From positions 62,001 to 126,000 of the forward strand of contig JAJFIX010000045.1 in the NCBI GenBank assembly GCA_021774575.1: a stretch of 64,000 nt of DNA, in the 5' to 3' direction. The position numbers and the translations under genes are program-made. Shown here piece after piece: positions 26,187 to 33,408 of this stretch. The stretch comes from Alphaproteobacteria bacterium. GTDB lineage: Bacteria > Pseudomonadota > Alphaproteobacteria > UBA6615. The notes under the pieces were generated by a model. That model saw only the letters and a program-made list of their open reading frames with translations. It was not told where the DNA came from and did not search any database. Each line of letters opens with the position of its first letter. Positions within the stretch are counted from its first letter, which is position 1.

Positions 26187-26597
26187 TCACGAGTTTGATG
26201 AAACCTTGCCCGAAACGTGCTTCTGTGCCCCGAACGAGCCAACGAGATCATCGAAAATTGGACAATCGGGCATGTCATCGCCATGGCACTCCCTAGCCAA
26301 ATGCGTCAGCGTGGCCCGCATAGACTGGAGTTGAGAAATTTTGATTTTAATATCCTCAATCCGGGCCAACGCCATTTCTTTTACGTCCAATCTCGCCCGG
26401 CTCTTGGCCTGATATAGCGCGAGTAACTCTCGTCATCGGGCGCGATGGAGGAACTGCAGGACATGAACATCTCGGTCGACATAGGTTCTATACCCGTTGT
26501 TGGATCGGCTCGCCGGGATAGCCAGTCCTATTTGCCCGTAAAAACGTATCGTTTTGGCCGGAAATCCAGTTTTGCCAGCAACCTCTCCGATAAGCAT
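26187..26597 (-). pseudogene. MerR-family (CueR/HmrR-like) copper regulator, broken by an internal deletion and stop
   Basis: ATG at 26597 opens MLIGEVAGKTGFPAKTIRFY, a clear MerR DNA-binding domain, continuing to YVDRDVHVLQFLHRAR. TGA follows at 26433-26435, and then in the same frame RELLALYQAKSRARLDVKE and the dimer/metal region with CHGDDMPDCPIFDDL, holding both copper-ligand cysteines. Related proteins have about nine more residues (pattern DLGFSLEEI) between RAR and RELLAL. So a small deletion and a stop inactivate the gene, unless the stop is read through. It precedes copA on the same strand, so copA probably lacks its own working regulator here. Confidence 0.85.
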
Positions 26598-26638
26598 TTT
26601 CCAACCCTCACGATGAATGATTGTCGCGTTCTGACTGG

Positions 26639-26669
26639 AATATAGAGCTTCCAGTATGTAGAGGGTCAA
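26639..26669 (-). promoter_or_regulatory. MerR-type promoter with 19-bp spacer upstream of merR-copA
   Basis: On the minus strand TTGACC (26669-26664) and TATATT (26644-26639) are separated by 19 bases, the long spacer typical of MerR-controlled promoters. The spacer contains TGGAAG, one arm of the usual CueR box; the other arm (CTTCC) is not preserved (CTCTA). It lies about 42 bases before the merR start. Confidence 0.6.
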
Positions 26670-26810
26670 GACGATTTTTGGAGAAAACCGCATGCAAGAA
26701 TGCGTTGACCTTCCTTTGGAGGAAACTGGAAACCCTCGCGCTGTTTTGGACGGCAGGGTCAGACTGCGTCGAAACTACTGCAATTTACCCATCCCGCCAC
26801 ATTGGCCGCG

Positions 26811-26845
26811 AATTGCCAATAATCGCCAATAATCGCCAATAATCG
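26811..26845. repeat. 10-bp tandem repeat, about three copies
   Basis: The unit aatcgccaat is repeated with one variant copy (aattgccaat, aatcgccaat, aatcgccaat, then aatcga). It lies in the 214-bp gap between the merR remnant and the end of the TPR gene, where no other gene is seen. Confidence 0.8.
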
Positions 26846-26907
26846 AATGAGTTCTGCAAGACTAATGAGGCAACTTTTAATAGTGTCGGCGGACGCGCTG
26901 GGCCTAA

Positions 26908-27756
26908 CTATTGCTGGCGTTGGGTTATCCGGCAGTAAGATCCCGCAACTTGCGCCTGAGATTGGACGAGAAAAGATTTACCGGTATCGGGGTCGGCAAA
27001 GGAGATGCCACCGCATTCATCTTCGGCCGCTTGATCGGCCGCAACGACGTAGGGCGGCAAATCCTCATTATCCCATTCGAACATCTCGAAGGCCATGGCG
27101 CTGCTCTGTGGATCGACATGGCTTTTCGGGGTTGGCGTTGCACTCGCAACCAAAGTTGTTTCGGCGGCAAATTCCATCGCGCCCAAGGCAGATCTCAGAG
27201 CAATGACATAGTCCGAATTTTCCGGGTCGAGTTTTACGAGGTTGCTGAAATCTGCGACTGCTAGGTCGACGTCACCCATTTCCAGCAACAAATTCGCCCG
27301 ATTATAGAGCGGCAATGAATTTGCTGGCTCCAGGGCAATAGCCGCGGAATAATCTTCGATCGCCCGTCCGAATTGGGCCAAACTCTCCCGCGCAATGCCT
27401 CTATTGTAATAGGCAGACGCATCATCGGACGCGATCGATATCGCGGTGTCATAATCGTCGATAGCGGCCTCAGTCTGACCATTTAGCTGGTGCGCATAGC
27501 CAAGATTGTAATGAACGGTTGCCAACTGGTCGTCCGACAGGCTTGCCCCATCCGCTTCGATCAAATTCGTCAAGGTCGCAATGGCGTTAGAGAATTCACC
27601 ATTCAGAATTTCGGAAACAGCAGAATTTACGACGCCGATATTTTGATCTGATGTTGCCGTCGCATCACGGACAACGGCGTCGCCGCCAAATGCCACCAAC
27701 ACAACACCCAAAACCGCAATTTTGACTTTATTTTCCAGGGTAACAAAACGACGCAT
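26908..27756 (-). CDS. Exported TPR-repeat protein
   Basis: About 282 residues from ATG at 27756, placed by GGAGGG six bases upstream. A signal peptide or anchor is at residues 8-28 (IAVLGVVLVAFGGDAVV). Residues 35-180 contain about four TPR units: HYNLGYAHQLNGQTEAAIDD, YYNRGIARESLAQFGRAIED and LYNRANLLLEMGDVDLAVAD are typical. The C-terminal 70 residues have two cysteines (ECGGISFADPDTG...SYCRITQ), which could form a disulphide bond outside the cytoplasm. It is a paralog of the next gene upstream (27896-29464), which has the same signal-TPR layout. TPRs mediate protein contacts; the partner is unknown. Confidence 0.78.
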   Translation of the reverse strand: MRRFVTLENKVKIAVLGVVLVAFGGDAVVRDATATSDQNIGVVNSAVSEILNGEFSNAIATLTNLIEADGASLSDDQLATVHYNLGYAHQLNGQTEAAIDDYDTAISIASDDASAYYNRGIARESLAQFGRAIEDYSAAIALEPANSLPLYNRANLLLEMGDVDLAVADFSNLVKLDPENSDYVIALRSALGAMEFAAETTLVASATPTPKSHVDPQSSAMAFEMFEWDNEDLPPYVVAADQAAEDECGGISFADPDTGKSFLVQSQAQVAGSYCRITQRQQ

Positions 27757-27895
27757 AATCCCTCCAAAAATCCGCATTCGGCTCGGCATTTTCAGTCAGC
27801 CACCGAATCCCCTTTAGTATAGCACTATTTAACGGATTTTTGGTAATGCTTTTTTAATAGAACATAACAGTTCCTTAGGAGGTTTACGCCGGAAT

Positions 27896-29464
27896 TTAGC
27901 GGCGTAACACGACAAGCCCAGCCTCAAACATTGCCCGACAATCAGTACCGTCATGGAGCACGTCAGCCTTTAAGAGCTGGGTATGTGCCATGCCGGGCCC
28001 GGTGAAACGCGCATCGTCGCATTCTCCATCTGTGGCAAATGGGCTGGCGTCATCGCCAAAATTTGGCGTCAACTCATGCCCAAGGGCAGTCCCGCCCGCT
28101 TGGTCGGGTTGACTAAGGCCACCGCCTAGAACGGCGCCGGGCAACAAGGGGGGTGTCGGCACCACAACAGGAGCCTGGGCTACTTGGGGAATATCCGGGA
28201 TTTGGCCTGACGGCGGCAATGGCGTCGGTTGCTCAATAGCCTGAGGAGTAACCTCAGGAGCAGCTTGCGGAGCGGTGGCAATGACACGTTTGTTCGATGT
28301 CGCCTTGCGGGGGGGTACACTAGGCGATGATGCGACCTCGGATATTGCAGGTAAATCCGGGACGGGCACCGAGACCGATGGCGCCAATGGCTGTTGCGCC
28401 GGAGCAGGTGGCGTGTCGGAAACACTAGATTGCCGCTGTGGCTCCAGCGTTTGAGGTTCCGCGACTGATTGAACGGGCCCAGCAGCCACCTCAACCGGAG
28501 GCACTTCGGGCTCAAGCTCGGGGACCGGCTGCGCAGGAACAGAAACAACCGATGGCGTAGAATTTTGTAATTCCGGCACAGCGGCAACTTCGACTTCAAC
28601 TTCAACTTCAACTTCGACTTCGACTTCAACTTCAACTTCGACTTCGACCTCGTCCTCGTCCTCGTCCTCTACCGCCACCTCTGTCGTTGGAGCTGGAGCT
28701 GGAGCTGGAGCTGGAGCTGGAGCTGGAGCTGGAGCTGGAGCTGGAGCTGGAGCTGGAGCTGGAGCTGGAGCTGGAGCTGGAGCTGGAGCTGGAGCTGGAG
28801 CTGGAGCTGGAGCTGGAGCTGGGACTTCTTCCTCCGGCTCTTGGCGAGCGGTCGTATCCTGTATGACTTGGCGTCTATTGGGGGTAATGGGCACCGGCAC
28901 TCGGGTCGCTGCAAGCTCCTCTGCCGCAGCGACCTGCGCCAATCGGGCGCTGCAGGCCGCGCCATCCCCGAGTCCCTGGGTTGCGGCAAATCTATCACTA
29001 ATTTCGCGTCGGGTCGGATTCAATCTCACAGCATCGGCGTAGTCGGCAACGGCGCAATTGATGTCGCCAAGCGCCTCGTAGGCCGTTCCTCGATTAAAAA
29101 AAGAAAACGAATCAGTGGGGCTTAAACCAATTGATTGGGTATAATCTTCAATCGCTGCGTCAAGATTGCCCAAGCGCTGCTGAGCAAGACCACGATTGTA
29201 GAGCACCTGCCCCCGATCACCTTCAGTCAGGCCGTCGCCGGCTGCTAAGGCCCGGGTTAAAATATCTATGGCCCGCGCATTCTCCCCCTGCACAACAGCG
29301 GTAATGCCGACGTTAGCGTCCTGGAGAGCGGTCGAAAATGCGGCACTGGAAATGCCAAATAGCGCCAAAGAGAACAGCAACATAGAAATCACTGCCTGGG
29401 AAATCACCGCCTGGGAAATCACTGCCTGGCGCGCATCAAAAAACTGTCTTCCGGGCCCGGACAT
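27896..29464 (-). CDS. Exported TPR protein with long Ala-Pro and Val-Glu repeat stalks
   Basis: 522 residues; ATG at 29464 follows AGGAGG by eight bases. The N-terminal leader has three tandem QAVIS units before the hydrophobic core SMLLFSLALFGISSAAFS. TPR units follow at about 45-150 (YNRGLAQQRLGNLDAAIED, FFNRGTAYEALGDINCAVAD). Then come about 23 Ala-Pro dipeptides (near 214-260), an acidic Val-Glu stretch and a long Pro-rich linker. The C-terminal 70 residues have two cysteines (ECDDARFTG...DGTDCRAMF) like the paralog downstream. The AP stalk is rigid and could span the periplasm or peptidoglycan. Length change of the 6-bp repeat keeps the frame. Confidence 0.78.
   Translation of the reverse strand: MSGPGRQFFDARQAVISQAVISQAVISMLLFSLALFGISSAAFSTALQDANVGITAVVQGENARAIDILTRALAAGDGLTEGDRGQVLYNRGLAQQRLGNLDAAIEDYTQSIGLSPTDSFSFFNRGTAYEALGDINCAVADYADAVRLNPTRREISDRFAATQGLGDGAACSARLAQVAAAEELAATRVPVPITPNRRQVIQDTTARQEPEEEVPAPAPAPAPAPAPAPAPAPAPAPAPAPAPAPAPAPAPAPAPAPAPTTEVAVEDEDEDEVEVEVEVEVEVEVEVEVEVEVAAVPELQNSTPSVVSVPAQPVPELEPEVPPVEVAAGPVQSVAEPQTLEPQRQSSVSDTPPAPAQQPLAPSVSVPVPDLPAISEVASSPSVPPRKATSNKRVIATAPQAAPEVTPQAIEQPTPLPPSGQIPDIPQVAQAPVVVPTPPLLPGAVLGGGLSQPDQAGGTALGHELTPNFGDDASPFATDGECDDARFTGPGMAHTQLLKADVLHDGTDCRAMFEAGLVVLRR
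28689..28822. repeat. Perfect hexanucleotide tandem repeat, about 22 copies of ggagct
   Basis: The stretch is 134 bp of ggagct units without visible interruption and encodes the Ala-Pro stalk on the minus strand. A second impure 6-bp repeat around 28590-28650 (acttcg/acttca) encodes the Val-Glu run. Such a perfect repeat is prone to replication slippage and would vary the stalk by two residues per unit. Confidence 0.95.
29385..29429. repeat. 15-bp tandem repeat, three copies, in the leader of the TPR protein
   Basis: Units of the form gaaatcactgcctgg occur at 29385-29399, 29400-29414 (one base different) and 29415-29429. On the minus strand they encode three QAVIS units just before the hydrophobic core of the signal segment. 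Confidence 0.9.
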
Positions 29465-29964
29465 AGCTTAGGCCTCCTATACTTACTCTACCCCTTGTTC
29501 CACTCACGCAAGTCCCACTCACGCGAGCCCGACAAAGGCACAAAATAACTCCCCGACTATACAAATCCGCCTTCTCCCCGTTATCCCAGGATTTCCGGCG
29601 AGCCCCACAAATTACGGGGCATATGGTTTCAAATGGCTGGAAAAAGTTAATATTCCGCTAATAACCACAAAGAACCACAAATTGCCACAAAGCCAATTCA
29701 GACTGCCTGCACGACAAATCAAATATCCAAACCGGATCTTTTCCATATGCGCGCCAATTCCGCGATCTACGAATCCAAAACCGTCACGCAGCGCCGCTAC
29801 TCGCAGTGTTGCATGGCCAAATCCCTATTTCCGTCCGGAATCCTACATGGTACCCCTATATATGGGGTCCGTCCGCGGGCCAACCACTACCCGTATTTAT
29901 TCTTTAAGTTGAGTAACTTAGTACCATTCAACAGGCAAAATAGTCAAGTCTGGAAGGGATTAAA
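29465..29964. other. Intergenic region of 500 bp, no convincing gene
   Basis: The gap separates the leftward TPR gene from the rightward DUF2141 gene, so it should hold both promoters. I see small motifs only: a direct repeat cactcacgc near 29503-29525, three ccacaaa words around 29665-29692, and a 5-bp-arm inverted repeat acccc-tatatat-ggggt at 29852-29868. None can be assigned a function. Confidence 0.5.
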
Positions 29965-30420
29965 ATGATAGAATGCCCAGCAATGAACACCAGTTGGATG
30001 GCAAGATCAACGGTCATCGGTGCCGCAATTTTTGCCATAACCAGCCCGTTTCAGCAGTCATTTGGCGCCGAACTGGAAATTCGCCTGACCGGCATGAAAA
30101 GTCAGCGGGGCGATGTCCATTTCGGACTTTACAATAATGCCGAAGATTTTCCCGGCGGAGACTCAATTACCGGCGACAACCGGCCTGCAGACCAAGACAT
30201 TGTCGTCTTCAAAGTGCCCGACTTGCCCCCCGGCCAATATGCAATTGCCGGATTTCATGACAGCAACGGCAACGGCGAGCACGACGTATCGATATTCCGC
30301 ATAGAAGACTTCGTCTTCTCACAAGGCGCAAAAGCCCTCTTTCGCGCGCCGGATTTTTCCGATGCAGCGTTCACGGTTATCGAGCCGTCTACAGTTGTCA
30401 CCCTAGACTTTTCGGACTAA
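29965..30420 (+). CDS. DUF2141 family exported protein
   Basis: 151 residues; ATG at 29965 follows GGAAGGG by about eight bases, with a second Met at 29983. A signal peptide is seen around residues 10-36 (VIGAAIFAITSPFQQSFGAE). The domain matches DUF2141: LEIRLTGMKSQRGDVHFGLY, VPDLPPGQYAIAGFHDSNG and NGEHDV. These are small beta-sandwich proteins of unknown function, probably in the periplasm or at the surface. It faces the mlaC-like gene tail to tail, with a short hairpin between them. Confidence 0.85.
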   Translation: MIECPAMNTSWMARSTVIGAAIFAITSPFQQSFGAELEIRLTGMKSQRGDVHFGLYNNAEDFPGGDSITGDNRPADQDIVVFKVPDLPPGQYAIAGFHDSNGNGEHDVSIFRIEDFVFSQGAKALFRAPDFSDAAFTVIEPSTVVTLDFSD

Positions 30421-30438
30421 CGGTGCAGCGCCGCACCG
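30421..30438. terminator. Short hairpin between convergent genes, possible terminator
   Basis: CGGTGC, a six-base loop, then GCACCG form a perfect 6-bp stem directly after the DUF2141 stop and 15 bases before the end of the MlaC-like gene. There is no T-tract, so a true intrinsic terminator is uncertain. Confidence 0.35.
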
Positions 30439-30453
30439 GCTAAAGCAGGGGCG

Positions 30454-31089
30454 CTAATTAATTGCATCTCGCCGTTCGCGCAGCAAATCGTTGAGCGCCG
30501 AGACGCTGCCGTTATTTTGCCGCAACACAGCTTCAAATTCGTCGCGCTGCGCTTGCACGAGGCTAATGCCGCTGACCACGACATCTGTGACCTTGAAGAC
30601 ATTATTCTGGGCGGCGACCTGCCATTCGACCGGCAACTGATCGGCTCCGCTGCCGAAGGTCGTGCGAACCAAAGCAAAATTTAGCTGGGGATTTGGGTTG
30701 TCCAAGTTTTTTGCCCCGATGACAGTAAACCTTTGCCCGCCTAGGTCACCGAGGCGACCCGACCAGGCGCGGACAGTCACATCCTGAAATAGCTGTAAAA
30801 ACTCGGATTTTTCTTGATCAGTGCTGGCATTCCAATTTCGGCCCAGAACAAAGCGCCCAATGATGTTAACGGCCAAATTTTCGACCAAAACGTTGCTCAG
30901 TCTTTCTTCGAGCTCACTTTTTGAAAGTCCAGCCTCGGTCAATGAATTAACCGCATCGTCGGTCACCGCAGCGATAAAATCCATCGACGTATCGACATGG
31001 TCCTGGGCCGTTACCGGTCCGGAAAATACCGTTGCCACGGTCAACACCAGCCCTGCAACAACTCCAAAAACCTTACTTCGCACGGTCAT
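30454..31089 (-). CDS. MlaC/Ttg2D-type periplasmic phospholipid-binding protein
   Basis: About 211 residues from ATG at 31089, supported by GGAG seven bases upstream. A signal peptide ends near TAQDHVD (residue 30). The MlaC fold is indicated by NIIGRFVLGRNWNASTDQEK and FLQLFQDVTVRAWSGRL, followed by WQVAAQNNVFKVTDVVVSGIS and the C-terminal helix with NDLLRERRDAIN. MlaC shuttles lipids between the outer-membrane MlaA and the inner-membrane transporter. It lies 173 bp after the MlaA-like gene on the same strand. It is a paralog of the HpnM-like protein at 32640-33296. Confidence 0.88.
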   Translation of the reverse strand: MTVRSKVFGVVAGLVLTVATVFSGPVTAQDHVDTSMDFIAAVTDDAVNSLTEAGLSKSELEERLSNVLVENLAVNIIGRFVLGRNWNASTDQEKSEFLQLFQDVTVRAWSGRLGDLGGQRFTVIGAKNLDNPNPQLNFALVRTTFGSGADQLPVEWQVAAQNNVFKVTDVVVSGISLVQAQRDEFEAVLRQNNGSVSALNDLLRERRDAIN

Positions 31090-31262
31090 AATTTCTCCGA
31101 TCTTACTCAGTATTATCATCCCATATTCCATTTAGGAGGGCTTTACAAATTGACCAGCTCTTTTCCCGCTTCGGCAGGTTTTGCCCAAAATCAAATTTCG
31201 GGTGGCACCCCCACGAAACTCTATCAATATAGACCTGGCAATACAGATCTGGATAGATCTGG

Positions 31263-32330
31263 TTAATTCTGGCTTGTTTCCATTGCAGGTCCGGCACCGA
31301 ATAAATCAACATCAATGCCGCTCTTTTTCAACTCTGCAATAGCCGATACGGGTACATCTCCTTCAATATCGGCCGACGGCGCTTCGACAATCGACGCCGC
31401 ATCATCTCCAGTAAAGCCAGCGGCAAAATCGTCTCCCAGCGCATCGCCGAAATCATCTTCAAATTCCGCCCCAAACTCCACAATTACCGTTGGCGAAGTG
31501 CCAATCAGCGGATCGATATTTCCGTCCCTGATCAGGGAGTTTCTATTTTGCGTGTAGAGGCTACGAACAGTGGCGTAAAAATCTAAGGATGTCGCCTCAA
31601 GGTTTTCAAGTTCATCGCCAAGGCGGGCCCTTGTATCGACGCCGCCAACAACTGTGCGTGCCAAGCCACCTGTTGGACCGATTGCAATACCAACTGGATC
31701 AATGATCGAATCAATTAATCGGCCGAACGCGTCACGAACATTTGCCGGCCCCAACAAGGGCAGGACTATATATGGGCCTTCGGCAATGCCGGCAACGGCC
31801 AAGGTCTGGCCCGCATCCTCATCTGGATAAGGCATATCGTCGGAGAAATCCCCCAGCCACAAGGTAACACCATTGGTAACGAACCGAGCCACCGTTGTGC
31901 CAGCTTCCCCGGGCTTTCCTTGGAATAACGAATGCAGGGCCGAAAGGGGCAGCTGAAAATTCCGCAACAGGGTGGTAACCCGGTCACGAATTGGCTCCGG
32001 TGTCAGTTCGGTATATGAGATGGCTATGGGCTCGAATAAAAACCGGTCAAGTGTGGTGTTAAACGCGAATATCGCTCTATTCACGCCCTCGAACGGATCG
32101 TTGGGCTCGACGGGAACAGGTAGGCCCAGGGGCCCGATTTCCAAGCCTGCCGCCGTGCCATTTTGTACATTGTCGGAGACACAAGCGCCAAGCGCTAGCG
32201 GCATTGCAACTAACGCAACGAACAAGAGTCGACTTAATTTAGAACCAGACCAGCCGCATTCATCGCCCGAGTCAGGTGCCCGCGCATTATCCAGATAAAT
32301 ACGCGTGGCAACGTCAAATTTTGCCTTCAT
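31263..32330 (-). CDS. mlaA: MlaA/VacJ-family outer-membrane lipoprotein
   Basis: 355 residues. The lipobox LALGAC is at about residues 43-48 after a hydrophobic stretch, following an unusually long N-terminal region. The MlaA core shows VNRAIFAFNTTLDRFLFEPIA, PLLGPANVRDAFGRLIDSI and DARARLGDELENLEATSLDFY-like elements (here TRARLGDELENLEATSLDFY). The last 90 residues are acidic with FEDDFGDALGDDF, a tail also seen in the second MlaA at 47263-48327. MlaA removes lipids from the outer leaflet of the outer membrane. Here it pairs with the MlaC-like gene downstream and lies beside hpn genes, which hints at hopanoid trafficking. Confidence 0.9.
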   Translation of the reverse strand: MKAKFDVATRIYLDNARAPDSGDECGWSGSKLSRLLFVALVAMPLALGACVSDNVQNGTAAGLEIGPLGLPVPVEPNDPFEGVNRAIFAFNTTLDRFLFEPIAISYTELTPEPIRDRVTTLLRNFQLPLSALHSLFQGKPGEAGTTVARFVTNGVTLWLGDFSDDMPYPDEDAGQTLAVAGIAEGPYIVLPLLGPANVRDAFGRLIDSIIDPVGIAIGPTGGLARTVVGGVDTRARLGDELENLEATSLDFYATVRSLYTQNRNSLIRDGNIDPLIGTSPTVIVEFGAEFEDDFGDALGDDFAAGFTGDDAASIVEAPSADIEGDVPVSAIAELKKSGIDVDLFGAGPAMETSQN

Positions 32331-32470
32331 AATAGCCCTACGTGCCAGTGTGAGCTCATATGTCGCCGCGGCTTCGCCTGCCAGTTGGGCCGCTTGCGAC
32401 TATTCCGCGCCGATCATATACGGCAAAAAGTGAGGAATCCGCGCTAATCCAAACGTGACGACACGCATTC

Positions 32471-32479
32471 TGTGGATAA
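32471..32479 (-). promoter_or_regulatory. DnaA box, perfect match
   Basis: TGTGGATAA is the reverse complement of the consensus TTATCCACA. The partner box lies at 32609-32617 in the opposite orientation. Confidence 0.6.
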
Positions 32480-32608
32480 CTCTCCACCCACCACGCTGCC
32501 TTCGCATCAATTGCGCGGCAAACAATATTCAGCCGGCAAAATACCCATCATTTCCGCCGAATTTAGAGGAATCATGAATACAACATCCAGACCCGGAAAA
32601 CCAAAAAC

Positions 32609-32617
32609 TTATCCACA
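32609..32617 (+). promoter_or_regulatory. DnaA box, perfect match
   Basis: TTATCCACA exactly matches the consensus. It lies in an AT-rich context (aaaaacttatccacaagt) 22 bases from the end of hpnM. Confidence 0.6.
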
Positions 32618-32639
32618 AGTTTTCGAAATCGCGGCTAGA

Positions 32640-33296
32640 TTACCGACCTGATGCGAGCTGCCTAACCTTGCCTTCCAGCAATTGGATGAGGCCGGTGGGA
32701 CTATTGGAGCGCAAAATAGATCCATACTCCGACCGTTTTAGGCTGAGCTCGCTGATCGCCCCCCCCAGCCGAATATCGACAATGCGCCAATCCTCGTCGG
32801 GGCGACCAACCACGTAATTGATATCGATCTCTTCCCCATCCGACTTGACGATGCTGTTTTCTACCAAAGCCAAGCCGCGACGGCCCTCAACAACCTCGCC
32901 GATTTGAAATTGTTCGCCGGCGAAATCATTAAACCGAGAGGCAAATTCGGCTATTGTCAGCCGCGTAAACACGTCAATCATCGCCTGTTTGGCGGCGCTA
33001 TCAAAAGATTGCCAGGACCGGCCTACAGAAAATGCCGCCATTCGATCAAAACTGAATACATCCTGCAAAACTGGCGCAAGAATATCGTATCGCCCTTGAT
33101 ATCCGAGCTGGTCCGCATCTCTCATGGCATGCAGCAATGCATCGTTAAGCCGTCGGACGGGCTCATCGGCGGCTTGTTGCGCCGCCGCCGGTGAAATGCC
33201 AATGGCCGACGTCCCAAGCGCGAGGACAGCAACGCTTAAAAACATCCGGAAAAACACAGAAATGTTGGATAAATACGTTCGTTTTGTTATGAGCAT
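32640..33296 (-). CDS. hpnM: HpnM-like MlaC/Ttg2D-family hopanoid-associated periplasmic protein
   Basis: 218 residues with a signal peptide (FLSVAVLALGTSAIGISPAAAQQ), cleaved near residue 40. The fold is that of MlaC: FDRMAAFSVGRSWQSFDSAAKQ, FTRLTIAEFASRFNDFAGEQF and YVVGRPDEDWRIVDIRLGGA. The start at 33296 may instead be the Met at the head of the hydrophobic core. It is divergent from hpnN with a 112-bp shared promoter region, and hpnM and hpnN are typical partners in hopanoid clusters. It probably carries hopanoids or other lipids across the periplasm, which is inferred from family and context. Confidence 0.85.
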   Translation of the reverse strand: MLITKRTYLSNISVFFRMFLSVAVLALGTSAIGISPAAAQQAADEPVRRLNDALLHAMRDADQLGYQGRYDILAPVLQDVFSFDRMAAFSVGRSWQSFDSAAKQAMIDVFTRLTIAEFASRFNDFAGEQFQIGEVVEGRRGLALVENSIVKSDGEEIDINYVVGRPDEDWRIVDIRLGGAISELSLKRSEYGSILRSNSPTGLIQLLEGKVRQLASGR

Positions 33297-33408
33297 GACT
33301 GCCTATTTGCTAATGAGTGTTATAGCGGCTCTGCCGTCTGTATCGTATCGGGATCTACGGTCCCTTCATTCGTGCCGGTTTCAGGTACGCAAACAATGAA
33401 GACCTAAC

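Larger units (their letters stand above)
32331..32639. other. 309-bp gap carrying two perfect DnaA boxes
   Basis: No gene is seen between the end of hpnM and the start of the MlaA-like gene. Two exact matches to the DnaA box TTATCCACA are present: TGTGGATAA at 32471-32479 (minus orientation) and TTATCCACA at 32609-32617. The stretch between them is locally AT-rich (for example caatattcag, aatttagagg). The gap may also hold the promoter of the MlaA gene. Confidence 0.6.

Noticed and set aside
26705-26740. Rightward CueR-like sequence ttgaccttcctttggagg
   Set aside because: The arms are not spaced correctly for a CueR box and no -10 or gene follows.
28669-28998. Long Leu-Gln repeat frame opposite the Ala-Pro stalk
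   Set aside because: It is the other reading frame of the ggagct repeat and has no independent coding support.
29852-29868. Inverted repeat acccc-tatatat-ggggt as an operator
   Set aside because: The arms are only 5 bp and there is no regulator gene nearby to link it with; kept only as a note in the intergenic entry.
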